DNA from: Branchiostoma lanceolatum
Taxonomy: Eukaryota; Chordata; Leptocardii; Amphioxiformes; Branchiostomatidae
NCBI RefSeq assembly: GCF_035083965.1
Contig: NC_089739.1
Location: forward strand, 10,032,001-10,096,000
Length of the DNA stretch: 64,000 nt
Direction: 5' to 3'
The stretch's first letter is position 1, and every line of letters starts with the position of its first letter. The notes below the pieces were generated by a model. It saw nothing but the letters and a program-made list of their open reading frames with translations. It was not told the origin of the DNA and ran no database searches. This document shows positions 11,139 to 22,400 of this stretch, piece by piece. The translations under genes and the position numbers were made by a program.

Positions 11139-11330
11139 ATGTTAAAAGGGATTGCATTTGTCATTTCAGGTGGTGATTCAAAGCTCGCAGCACCGTGTAG
11201 GACGGTATAAGTTTTAAACCTCTGCACATAAAAGAACCCAACACACTTATCGAGAAGAGTAGGGGTGACCCGGTGTGTTTGCTTAATACATTGCACTACA
11301 AGCTAACGAAAAAGTGTCCTTCTTCGTCCT
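11139..11330 (+). mobile_element. SINE body, family 2 (headless)
   Basis: It shares AAGGGATTGCATTT, AAAAGAACCCAACACACTTA, GAGAAGAG and GTGACCCGGTGTG blocks, in order, with the SINE at 63150-63470 (minus). The tRNA-like head is missing. Confidence 0.6.
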
Positions 11331-12300
11331 CAGTTTGCTCTAACATTTACTTTTTTACCGACCTACCAAATATCATAAACTCTATCAAAACTTATACATC
11401 CACTTTATGCTGCCTTTTCACAGACAAACACAGACATTTGTTCGCACAGTGACTTAAAAAACAAAACAAAAAAAGATGAAGATAACAAACAAGTACTATC
11501 ATGTTTTGGCATGTAGGTGAGTTGGTAAAATAATGAATGTTTGTGCAAGAGGGAGGGGGTGGAGTTTCTGAACCCATGGGCAAATTTATTTCAGGTTCTT
11601 GGGACGTGCGCCCCCCTCCCCAACCCACACCACACCTACTTATCAGTTTCACATGACTAGCCATGTCCTTGGACCCACAGGGGACACGATGGGGCGCAGA
11701 TAAACATCTTAAAATACGGTTATGTAATCGTAACACATGTGTATTAACGAGAAAATGTGTCACGGTAAACAAACTAAAAATGACCAGTTAAAACCACGAC
11801 ATACACGATCACGACTGAACACATTATGAACAGACTTTGTTATAAGTTATATAACCTATTTGACGTCATATATAACAGCAACATAAGGTTATACTCACCC
11901 TGGTAGCTTGCTCGTACCTTGAGTAACGTGAGGAGTTGAGAATGTGTTCAGAAGACAAAAATAAACCGCCGTCAACAAGACCTGATAACGAAAAATTCTC
12001 AAAGGGAGGGTTAGAACATCACTCGGCATGACCTTGGGGCCTCGAAAAGCGGAGGTGTTTAAATTAGCCTTCATGCAGTGCCTGATTTAAAGATACAGAA
12101 ATGATTAAAAAATGCTTTGTTATGCATTTGGAGCATCGAATGCTCAATGTAAATGTGTTATATTCAAATCAAATTGATAATTCACGTATGTTAGCATTTA
12201 TATTTTATATAGATGAGGCCTCAAAATGACGCAGGCAGCAAAAAAAATAGCAAAGCTAGCCTCCAAGTTGACTATACCATTATGGCTGTGGGGGTGAATG
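11331..12300. other. No gene seen beyond the putative 5' exon
   Basis: AT-rich DNA with short chance frames. A C-rich stretch near 11600 codes in several frames but shows no recognisable protein. Confidence 0.35.
11899..11990 (-). other. Possible 5' noncoding exon of SLC25A51
   Basis: The minus strand has a near-perfect donor (CTACCAGG|gtgagtata) at 11899/11898, which could pair with the acceptor at 10576. The 5' end of the exon is not visible and the lower end of the range is only the splice site. Confidence 0.3.
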
Positions 12301-12490
12301 ATTGTTATTCCATTCCATTCCATTACATTCCGGATGGATGGATGGATGGATGGATGGATGGATGGATGGATGGATGGATGGATGGATGGATGGATGGATG
12401 GATGGATGGATGGACGGACGGACGGATGGGTGGATGGATGGATAAATGCATGGATGGATAAATGCATGGATGGATAAATGTATGGATAAC
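12301..12490. repeat. GGAT tetranucleotide microsatellite
   Basis: About 28 mostly perfect GGAT units (12332-12445) are flanked by ATTCC pentamers on the left and by a degenerate ATGGATAAATGC 12-mer repeat on the right. Apparent HPSI-type proteins from this tract are artefacts. Confidence 0.95.
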
Positions 12491-13927
12491 CATAACTAGC
12501 GTGTAAGCGGCGTATTCACTTGAAGAGTCATTTACACAATATGTTAGGATACTACATACTAGTTATGTTTACCTTCACAGAAGTAAACATATTGTTTTTG
12601 CTACGTTTCCTCTTCTTCCTCTTCTCCGCACAAATAAAAAACATGAATATCTCCAAAACTAGAGCTTGGAATAACTTGAAATCCAGCAAGCAGGTAGGCC
12701 TGTACAGAAGACACTGTACCTTGGTCTTTTTGTCCCATATAGATGCAAAAAAATGGTTTTATGCGGCAAAAACTGGTGAAAAAACTGGCATTTTAAGCAC
12801 AAAATCGAACTTTAGAATCCCTTTAGAACCCGTTTGGAACTTCAGAATCCCTTTAGAACCCGCTCAGAACTTTAGAATCACACATTCCACGGCCGCAGGT
12901 CAACGACCGTAGCGAACGGGCCGCTCGGTGGACACCGAACACTGCGTTCGAAATGGGGTCAACGACCTCAGCTTTGGAACGCGCGATCGGGCAGAATGAA
13001 ACATGTGTTTAGGTTGGTTTCACGGCGCTCGGATATACCAAGGAGGCTAAATACCTTGGATAACCAAGGACATTACGGCGTTGCTACTTGGATGTTTTGT
13101 TGATTTTTATGTTTACCTTCAAAGAAGTAAAAACATTCTTAAGTTTCCCCATCATCGGTATGAGAACACTGGAAATACCACCAAACCGGTGTCATTTTGA
13201 CACGCTACCCAGGAGTGGAAGACCGATTTGGGGTCATCCACGGTCATAACCAGCGCCGTCATATTTTTTCTCTGAATGCCATGTATATAAAAAAAAACCC
13301 TACTTCTTCACAAATACAAACCATTTTTCTACACAATAAATCTATGCTGACATTTTACTGTGGACGGGTGAATATGTAGCAAATCTAGCTACCGGCGTCA
13401 TTGCGGGCGATCTTGAATGTTGACAGACGCCAAAATGTTAACATTTTTGCAGCTTCAACCACTAGCAGTCTTCCGAAGCTCGACTTGATCAGCTTGACAA
13501 CGAGTCAACTTAAAATGACTCGCCATCGAGTGGTAAACTCATACCGACGATGCCGTACCCAAATTATAAACTTTTCACTGACTGGCCGGCAACTGTGATA
13601 ACGTTATATGGTATCGTCTTCGGGTGACATAAGTTGCACTTTGGTTGTCCCCTGAGTCCTGACTATATTTAATTAAACCTCCTTGTTTTCGTCCAGCGTG
13701 CTGAATAAGAAGTTTATGCACAGGGCGCTAGCTGTCGTCTGTGTGAAACACGGATTGGTGTATAGTTAACCGATTTTTGCATTACCAAGAAAATTTGAGC
13801 ATAAGCAACGGGTACGTTCGGTGCAAGGTCACCGATTAGTGGTGGCTACTACATAAAAACACATACAACAATCGTCATGCAAAATCGATTTTTTTTCTTA
13901 CCCTGAGACAAAAAGGTGAAATGCAAA

Positions 13928-13928
<1 letters not shown>

Positions 13929-14002
<74 letters not shown>
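13929..14002. repeat. CA dinucleotide microsatellite
   Basis: A pure run of about 37 CA units lies between AAATA and AAAACG. Confidence 0.97.
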
Positions 14003-14005
<3 letters not shown>

Positions 14006-15560
14006 CGTGGGACTTGAGAACTTTATTTCGCGATTAAACTGACTGAACAAACAAGATATGCCGTAGCGTAGAACGCTCTCCCCTTGTAACGTTACCTTGT
14101 GTCATGGTCATTCCGTTCACCATGTGATACTATACATGTACAGCGGTGGGCAACGTCAGTCCAGCTACACAGGTGGAGGTCGGACAACGCCATCAGGGCA
14201 AGGACATTATATAATGTCCTTGATCAGGGTAAATGTACACGCAAGGAGGTTCTCCGTATAACCTACTTTATACAGGTCGGATAAGTGTTTGATAAGGTTC
14301 GTGGTCGGCTTGCACATTGTATTATGTAAAGTCGGCGCGTCGTAAATGTTGCAAAGTAATCCTTTGAAGTTCGCATGTTGATTATGATTGACAGGCGGCC
14401 CGCTTGTGATCTGCGTGGGGTGGGAATCATCGCAAAGCAACGTAAATGTAGATCTTGTTTTTTTTCTTTCTTTTTAAATCGTTGACAAAATAAAAATTAA
14501 AAAGAACACAATAAGAGGCTAAGACAAATGATCGTGCGGTTCAAAACATGTCTGGACCTGTCTTTGCCCTGGATTGACTTGAATAACAGGAAATATGGAT
14601 TGTCTGCGTACTTTTAGGACTACATGTACATGCGGTATTTTGCAGACTGCAGAGGTCAGTATGATCGGCAACTGCAGGACGTTTTCGATACATAGATGTA
14701 TATAGATTTGTCAATTTTTGCGATCATGATAACCAGCGATTTCTGTAAAACAAAGTCTTTGGTATACCAATCAATCGTCAATCAATGTCAACATGCACTG
14801 GATTGAAAAGCAACACGGCGTATTAAAACGGTCGCTAAGGTGCCGTGCGTAAGTTTTTACCGATGTAGGCGAGCGGCACCTTTAAAATAGCATGTCACCA
14901 GCAGAGTGGAATTGAAATTATTTTCACGAGTTATCCTTGTCTTTACTTAAAATCTTCTCAAGATTGCAATATATATGACTTAAAATCCTTTACTTTTACA
15001 TAAATTGCAGATGTCACAAAATAGGAAATGTAACGTTACATAGTTTTTCCTACTCTCGGTCTTCACATGGGAAATGACAATGTACGCACTCGTTTATCGG
15101 CGAGCACAGTGTTAACTCGCAATTTGACGCTACGCTTCCGTCTCTTCGACGAAAATTACCGAAGTTCACCTGTTTGTGCGACTATATGCCATTCTTTGGA
15201 AAGGGCACAGGAGAAGAAAGCATGGTATTCGAGTTGTATTGAAAGAGAGCAAAGGAGAGGATATGCTTATGTATACAATTCAATGGACACTTGTGTTGTC
15301 GGTGAAACTTTCGATAACAACTTTACATTGGAAGGCGTGTGCGCCGTGCTATTGAATAAATCTCTCATCTCCATGAATTGATTTACTTGGATTTCAACAT
15401 GCGCTTGCGAGATGAATGCAAACAAAACACTGAAACCACCGACGATTTCATGTAGCCGAATTACAGATACGAGTGCAGACTTTGCTAAGTAGATAAGCAA
15501 AGAAGTCTCTAAAAATTGGAATGATCCATATGAATTCATTATCTCCTATGTTTAGATTAC
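14003..15560. other. No supported gene
   Basis: The longest open stretch, 15067-15381 plus (104 residues), has no recognisable domain and no supporting neighbouring exon. I do not call it. Confidence 0.35.
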
Positions 15561-15960
15561 ATATGTTGCAAATATCAAAGTTGCTGCAGAAATGCCTCAT
15601 TAATTATGCAAATAGTGTTTGATAATATTCACCTTTATCTTAACGTTGCATGTGTCACTAGCATAGATATTCTGCCATTTGTCACCAATGTATTACAAAT
15701 TCAAATTGTCATATTTTGCATCATTCATATCAATAAATGTTGCTCTTGAGCCTTGTTACCTTTGTCATACGTATGCTATTCATATCATTTAGCACAATTG
15801 AAATATAAATCTTCCTTATTGATTGTACAAATTATGCATCCATTTCGTTGGTCTTCATTAAGGTCACTTACAGGTCAAAAATTATCATTCCCCTTTTCTT
15901 GACTTATCCTGTGTCATAGACCTGTGCCAACGCATCAACTAAATAAAACACTTTATCCTT
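15561..15960. repeat. AT-rich dispersed repeat with CTCATTAATTATGCAAAT
   Basis: The CCTCATTAATTATGCAAAT start (about 15597), followed by repeated CATTCATATCA-type stretches, matches the style of the array at 24830-25590. Confidence 0.4.
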
Positions 15961-16062
15961 CCTGGTAGAAACGTAAAGATAGGCCATGTGAAGGTAAACA
16001 TTCTGCATTTGCTCGCAAATGTTGCCCCTCTAGTTTTACCTGCCTTAAGACTTATTTTCCGT

Positions 16063-16105
16063 TCACCGATGAAAGACAATAGATGTTATCTGAAATGTCG
16101 AGATC
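16063..16105 (+). ncRNA. Diverged hammerhead-like core
   Basis: ACCGATGA, an imperfect AGACAA/TTATCT hairpin and GAAATGTC occur in the same order as the core at 37832-37873. One stem pair is broken. Treated as a relic. Confidence 0.2.
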
Positions 16106-16884
16106 TGACTCTGTTAGAGATCTACTGTTGAATCTATTTTGTTTTAATATAACAGACGTGAAGAAAGTGTAAAAAGAAACCAGCGAATATGAATAAAGAG
16201 ATATGTATAAGATAAAACCTGTTTATTTCGTTTTTTAATATAACTGAAGGTTTCTTTCTCATGGAAAATGGATGAGGTTCAGTCGCAATCGATCGCATTT
16301 GCTAAAAACAAGGAGATGCAAGATATCTACAAAGCTTTTAGCAGAAAACATTTTTTTCTAAAACCAAGGAGGTTTAAATAGGCTCCTTGCTAAAACTAAC
16401 AACAAGTTGATAGCTTCATAACCAGACCAGTTCTATTCCTCCCTCTAGCTCTACTATCAACAGGTTAGCCTTTACAGAAAATTCTAATTTTAAACATCAA
16501 AATCTAAGCAGGTACAAAACTCACGATGGTAACATACAATGGTGCAATTTCATTGCGATTGTGACTTAACGGATGGTCTTGTTTATACATTTATAATATC
16601 TTTATATAATTCAATCCAGTACATGTATGAATAACAGGCCTAGGTATGCCGGTGTCTGTGTGCGACTATCGTACATGTGCCTAAGTTAGTAACAAACTAA
16701 GGTGAGGTTGCTTTCTTGTGTGACAATCGGCCTAGACTAGATATTAACCCACACAATGTCAAGGTCATTGATCATGCAAACTCTTCAGTACAGAGGAAAA
16801 CCTTCCTGACATCTGAAGGGTTAAAAGAAAGAAAGCATAACACGCTTTCGTCATTAGTGAAAATAATATGTTAGGCTGAATCAC

Positions 16885-17017
16885 CTCAGTCATGGATCAA
16901 AAGAGTCACCTAGCAATAAGAGCTAGAACTGCAGCACTTCGCAGTAATTGCCGAGAATTGCTGCAGTTCTAGTACTCCTTGCTAGGCGACGCTGTTGATC
17001 CACTAACATGGACTGAG
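16885..17017. mobile_element. Inverted-repeat element
   Basis: CTAGAACTGCAGC near 16922 is mirrored by GCTGCAGTTCTAG near 16960, with arms extending to CTCAGTCATGGATCAA and its complement. Single arms recur at about 17393-17440 and 17465-17510. Confidence 0.6.
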
Positions 17018-17589
17018 ATATTATGAACCTGCTGTTGATAAGCACTTTGCTGTGTACGTTTGACAGCGTTTTAGAAATAGATGCATTCTATATCTAGGAC
17101 AGACAGACTCCCGTGGTATGACCAATGGACGTAAACAGAGAAAACTGCACGTTGATCCCGTATAACCTAAGAACCCAGCCCGACCGGGGCTTTTGATGAA
17201 TGACACTGAAAATTCACAGTAGATAGTTGCATACTTCTGTAATTGCTTTTTTTGGGTCAAAATTCATCTGCCATCTTTCAAATTGAAACATGATAGGCAG
17301 ATCGTCTATAATTAACGTGGATAAGTGTGTCTATAAATAGCTGTGTCCAAAGCGTCATGCTTTTTAATAAGATAACCTTTAAACGAAAACGATTGCAGTT
17401 CTAATAAACATTGCTAGATGCCGCTTTTGATCCATGAGGATGAAGTGTGTATTACGATTAGAAAATTGCAGTTCTAGTAAGGATGACCAGGCGACGCTTT
17501 TGAGCCATGAGCATGAAGATAATATAGCAGAATAAATACTTTTTACTTCTGAAAAAAATTCCATCAGACCAGTTGATCAAACACAATCA

Positions 17590-17935
17590 AGCGACCTGTC
17601 TTTGGTACAGAAGTCTATTCTTATAGGCACGCAAACCCAAACGCACAAATACATACATACATTTCTGTCCTTGGTGCTGAACATAAAGCTTTTAGACATA
17701 CCACAATGGTACTAAACATGCACAAACACATCTGTCCTTGGTGCCGAAAACCACATCTGTAAAATACACAAACACACCTTTGCTGTGTGCTGGAAATTGT
17801 AAGACACGCAAAAACAGCTGTCTATCATGCTGGAAACCGCACCTGTAAGATACACAAACACGCCTGTCATGGATACCGGAAACTACACCTGTAAGACACA
17901 CAAATACACCTGTCCCTAGGTGCTAAACTCTATAT
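17590..17935. repeat. Degenerate minisatellite of about 50 bp
   Basis: Six or seven imperfect units carry CTGTCCTTGGTGCTG, then AAACCACACCTGTAAGA and CACACAAACAC blocks. The units differ by many substitutions. Confidence 0.65.
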
Positions 17936-17993
17936 GTAGCAGCGCACAACATCTGTATTGTTGTTCAGGTGTAATCAAGAAAATACACACAAA

Positions 17994-18152
17994 ATGGCGG
18001 GGATGCCTTATCCATATCAACCCCGCGATACTCTTAAAGCAACTCATTCAGGAGTAAAACTAACCCTAGTCGGCAAGCACAAGCCGAACAGAGGACTAGC
18101 AGACAGCCTTAAAGGTACAAATCACTTTATAACCGGAGACTGCTCATTGTAA
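17994..18152 (+). pseudogene. Upstream partial copy of the exon A 5' coding segment
   Basis: This short frame begins at an ATG in good context (AAAATGG) and encodes MAGMPYPYQPRDTLKAT, then a segment with LVGKHKPNRGLADSLKG. The open frame at 18313-18385 encodes LVGKHRPNRGLA, a 9-base in-frame insertion, then DSLRG. Most differences between the two copies are synonymous. The upstream copy ends in a stop at 18150-18152. It may be an alternative first exon, a separate small product or a dying duplicate. Confidence 0.45.
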
Positions 18153-18294
18153 ACTCAGTTTCTGCTCCATATCCCCAGGTAAGATGAAAGCCTTGTAGTT
18201 GAAGTAGGGTGTAGCCAACGCGGATTGATTTTCATGTGCAATCACGAAAATACGACGGGTGGGCAAAGTCAATTTAATCCTTCGCCCCTGCTAA

Positions 18295-19465
18295 AACAAC
18301 TTCTTCAGGAGCAAACTAAGCCTGGTCGGCAAACACAGACCAAATAGAGGACTAGCTATTAAAGTAGACAGTCTAAGAGGTACCAGACCACTTAACAAGA
18401 TAAACTGCATCTCTATACAAGAGCCACAAACCAGAGCCATATCGTCAAGAGCTGTGGAACCCACGGCAGAAAAACCCAACTCGCTCGTCGTACCTACATG
18501 TAGGTTCATCATGAACGATCTCTCTGGAGCAGGTATGATGAGACCAGGAAATCTGGCTGACAGTAGCTCCGAGGAAAATATCGATGATGATCATTATTAT
18601 TCTAACCTGGGAGAGACATCAGATGACGCGGCTCAGAATGGACAAACAGTCAACATCGAGCCCAGTGAAAAACCTAACTGTGATGCAGAAACTTGTCATG
18701 ATGATGTGGCTGTAGGGGAGACATGTTCGGAGGAGCCGAGAACAGAAGTAGATTCAAGCAACAGCAATGACTTCGCAATCACCTTGGCAAGTGGGGACGA
18801 CGTACCCGAGAACAGCGTACACCATTCAGCCGCTGCTGCGAGTACCATTGACATCCGTGACATCCGGCATCCTCAGACTAGACTTTATCAAAATCCGATG
18901 TGCGATCAGTACATTCAAAACCCGAGGCTTGTCTACACACAGAATGCCACGAGCGTAAATCCAATGTACCGACAAAACGCACAGGACCAGAATCCGATGA
19001 CTGAGCCAAACAGCTTTCACACTAGTCCGGAGTCCGAACCATTCTCCGGACTACCGGTAGCTGACATTGATGACAACCCCTGCAGCATCCAGATGTTTAC
19101 ACCTTCAGGACATGACTCTATTTCTAATAACATTGACAACATCACGCCCGTTCACAGCACCGCCAACACTACTCAGAAATACGAGCCAAACGTTCGCCCT
19201 GAACCAACCTCCGGACTAGCTAACAATGATGACAGTCCCTGTAGTATTGAGCAGTCTAAATCTCCCAGCCATGGCTCTGTTGCTGATAATAGTGACAACA
19301 ACATGTCCACAGCTAACAGGTCGGTTTTTGTCGAAGATGACAGTACGATACCAAAAAGCTGCGGTTCAACAAGTTGTCCCCCTCCAAATCAGATGAGAGA
19401 TCAAAACGGCCTGCTTCCAAATCCAATGTACGTGCGAAATGTTCGCACACGGCAAACAGCTTGCG
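18295..19465 (+). CDS. Exon A: cytoplasmic tail with NPxY-type motifs
   Basis: The frame is open from 18295, after a TAA at 18292-18294; the first ATG is at 18511. The tail contains NPMY twice (VNPMYRQN, PNPMYVRN) and degenerate forms NPMC, NPMT and NPRLVY. It also holds two copies of a roughly 60-residue repeat built on SGL, DD-PCSI and HxS...DN. NPxY motifs bind PTB domains and endocytic adaptors in other receptors. The donor is TTGCG|gtaaga, phase 1. An upstream acceptor (acaacttcttcag) near 18308 may be the real 5' edge. Confidence 0.75.
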
Positions 19466-22400
19466 GTAAGATTTTTGTTATAAAGTTCGTGTAGAAAAAC
19501 TTAAGAAAAATTTGCCATGTTGATTTGTGACGTCATGTGTAAGCCATCTTGGAACCATCATATATGTTTATATTATAACATCTCATCAGTTAGCAATAAG
19601 GTTAAGTCTTTTATAAATGAGACATGTTTAATTTGTGTAAATCAGACATTGGTAAACATACAATATTCTATTTTCATGATTATTGAATATTGCTGTGTTA
19701 TGTCTTTCTTTGAATGTTTTCCTTATGTTTCCAGTATTGTCATGGTGCACGTGCCGACGGGTGGGCGTTCTTGTGATATCCTCAGCTTTCATGGCGTTAT
19801 TAGTCTTCTGCGTAACCTTTGCTGGGCTGTACTTCAGCGCCAACGCCCGGGATGCTAAGAAGGCAAGCTCTTGTCCTTTGTCTAAAAATCTAGTCTTCAC
19901 TACTTTTCAAGTCCCAAATATGTAACTTCAATTGCAGCAAAAAGCTCTTTGTTTTGGTACGTCTGGATAGAATCTCTACTAGACTCGTCGATGGCTGAAA
20001 ATCCAATACTTTTGGTTTGCAGCAAATATCTCTTAGCGTGACAGTTTATCTGTGTTGGTAGAAGTCATTCTCTAAATAAATCTTGCTCTAATAATTTGAA
20101 TTAACCACTTTTACCAGATGTTGTTTATAAAGGCAACCAAGGCAATATTAGGGCCCGAAAATCGGATTTTAAAGTCAATTTATCTAGTCATTTCTATACA
20201 ATGATTAGTTCAAACAACACTATCACAATGTATAGCGACGTCCATGATGCAAAAACATGACTTCGATGTATTGTGCGTGTATGTGAAAACTCGTCGCCGG
20301 GGTTTTTGTAGGCTCGTGAAACTAAGGGGATCATCGTATGGTATGTTTTTGCACGGTTTTAAAATGCTCAAAGTATGAAGTTATTACACAAATGTGCTAG
20401 ACAGTGTTAGTAAATGCCACTACAATACAATTTCAGCATTTTTTAATTTCAATGTTTTGGTCCCTGATATTGCTTTCAACGGTTGCCTTTAATCTACAGG
20501 TGAGAACAACAATAGGAAGTAACAACAGCAGTCCTGTCAACCGCAGTTCAACTTTTGCCGGGAAAGAAATAGAGAATCACACGTCCGTAGTGAAGGTGAA
20601 TTGTTTTTAATGATGACGTTTTTCCTTATCATTGGGTGAAATTATGAAAAGACTGCAATGTTGTCAAATTGTAAGAATGAGCAAAGGTGGACTGTTCTTT
20701 TCATTCATTTCTAGTATGAACTTCACACAGTTCAGCTGCAGGACTTCCAGATTTAAGAACACAACCTTACCTTTTAGCGCAGAGTTATTGAATGAATTGT
20801 GGTCCTTGACTCAAGTGTACAGTTTTTGAATGTATTGTTGAGTTATTGTAAAAAAATGTATGAGCTATTAAATGAACCTAAAACGAATTTTAAGAAATGT
20901 TTTGTCTCATATATCAATTCAGCCAGGAAAGGCTGCAATGGCATGTGTATGAATTTGTAGGAAATAAACCAGTCATTGTTAGTCATTATTAATATTCTTA
21001 TGACGTTATGGAAACACCAACATGGAGGCGGACGCAGATACAGTGTCTCAGGCGTTTTCAGACGCCCGGAGATCTTTCCATCCCCTCATATAACCTCTTT
21101 TACTATGTGTATAGTTAACAGAAAAGAATGCACACAGATTGCATTCAAACCTGCCGATAAAATTTGAAAACAAAAAAGGAACAACAACAACAAAAAGGTT
21201 GTATGCCCTTGAGAGTTAGAAATTTCCATAGAACTGTAAATCAAGGGCAAGAACATGGCGGTGAGCATATTTCCGCTTAATCGAAATGGAAAAAATCCGT
21301 GTGAAAGTTCATAAAAAACTCTTCACATTCTATTACAGATACTGGCCTTCGATCGCTCTGTCAGCGACGGGCAACCGACATTCGTTGCCAACAATATGCG
21401 AGATGTCACACGGTCACCAGCCTTCAATGTCTCTCACCCTTCACCAATGGAAACACTGTTTTCCACGAAGATGCCAACGACATCATCAACGATGTCTTCC
21501 CACCAAACGACGACGGCTTTTGACACCACCACGCGGTCACCAGCCTTCAATGTCTCTCACCCTTCACCAATGGAAACATTGTTTTCCACGAAGGTGCCAA
21601 CGACACCATCAATGATGTCGTCCCACCAAACGACGACGTCTTTTGACACCACCAAACCTAAAAGGAAAGTGACCACAACAAGTGTTGCTGCACCGACACC
21701 ATCATTCAAAGGTAGGGTACCTTTATCGTATCGTCAATAGTCTGGAAACGTTCTATCTTAATGGAAATGTTTCGTTTTGCTTGCTTTTTCTGTGTCTTTC
21801 GAGTATCCAGTTTGCTTACTTATTGAAATGGACTTTTTGGCTTTATACTATAAGTCAACTAGGCAGAGGTAATTATTCTCTAGTACTAGTATTGTTTGGC
21901 TGAAAGCTTCGCATTCAGTAAAAGAAATAAGGTACCACTTTGAATGCCTTCTTGACTCCTTCTACTGTACAGGCAAACATTTCTAGATTAATCCAAAAGC
22001 TGGTAATGAAATAAGCGAATGCATCTTTGTCCTGCATTGTAGAGAAATTATCGTGAACTAACGTCGGTCGATGGAGGTTAGACATCCAGGTAATAAGATA
22101 CGCCAAATAGCAATTACTCAAGCAACTGGATATGATTTGGCGTATTGTGAACTAATGTTAAAAAAGAGAGACAATGAATCGCAAAATCAGACAGCACTGA
22201 ACATGGAAGCTTTTGGTCCATCTATTTCAGACCATAAAGAGATACTGGTTACTGATAAAACAGTATTCAACTCCAGAGGTAGGTGTTATTTTCTAGTACG
22301 AAATGAAGATTTAACCAAACTCTATCAAATTAGCTATCCAGTACCGATGATGATGATGTTGATGATGATATTTTTGACGATGATGTTGATGATGGTGATG

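Noticed and set aside
12198-12467. Open frames of HPSI or GWMD repeats on both strands
   Set aside because: These are translations of the GGAT microsatellite.
12520-12912. 130-codon frame with short internal repeats
   Set aside because: The repeated FRIPLEP comes from an AT-rich duplicated stretch. No homology and no conservation evidence.
15067-15381. 104-codon frame, possible exon
   Set aside because: No recognisable domain and no partner exons. Not distinguishable from chance.
17590-17935. CRISPR-like array
   Set aside because: The units are imperfect, have no unique spacers of constant length, and the context is clearly animal DNA. It is a minisatellite.
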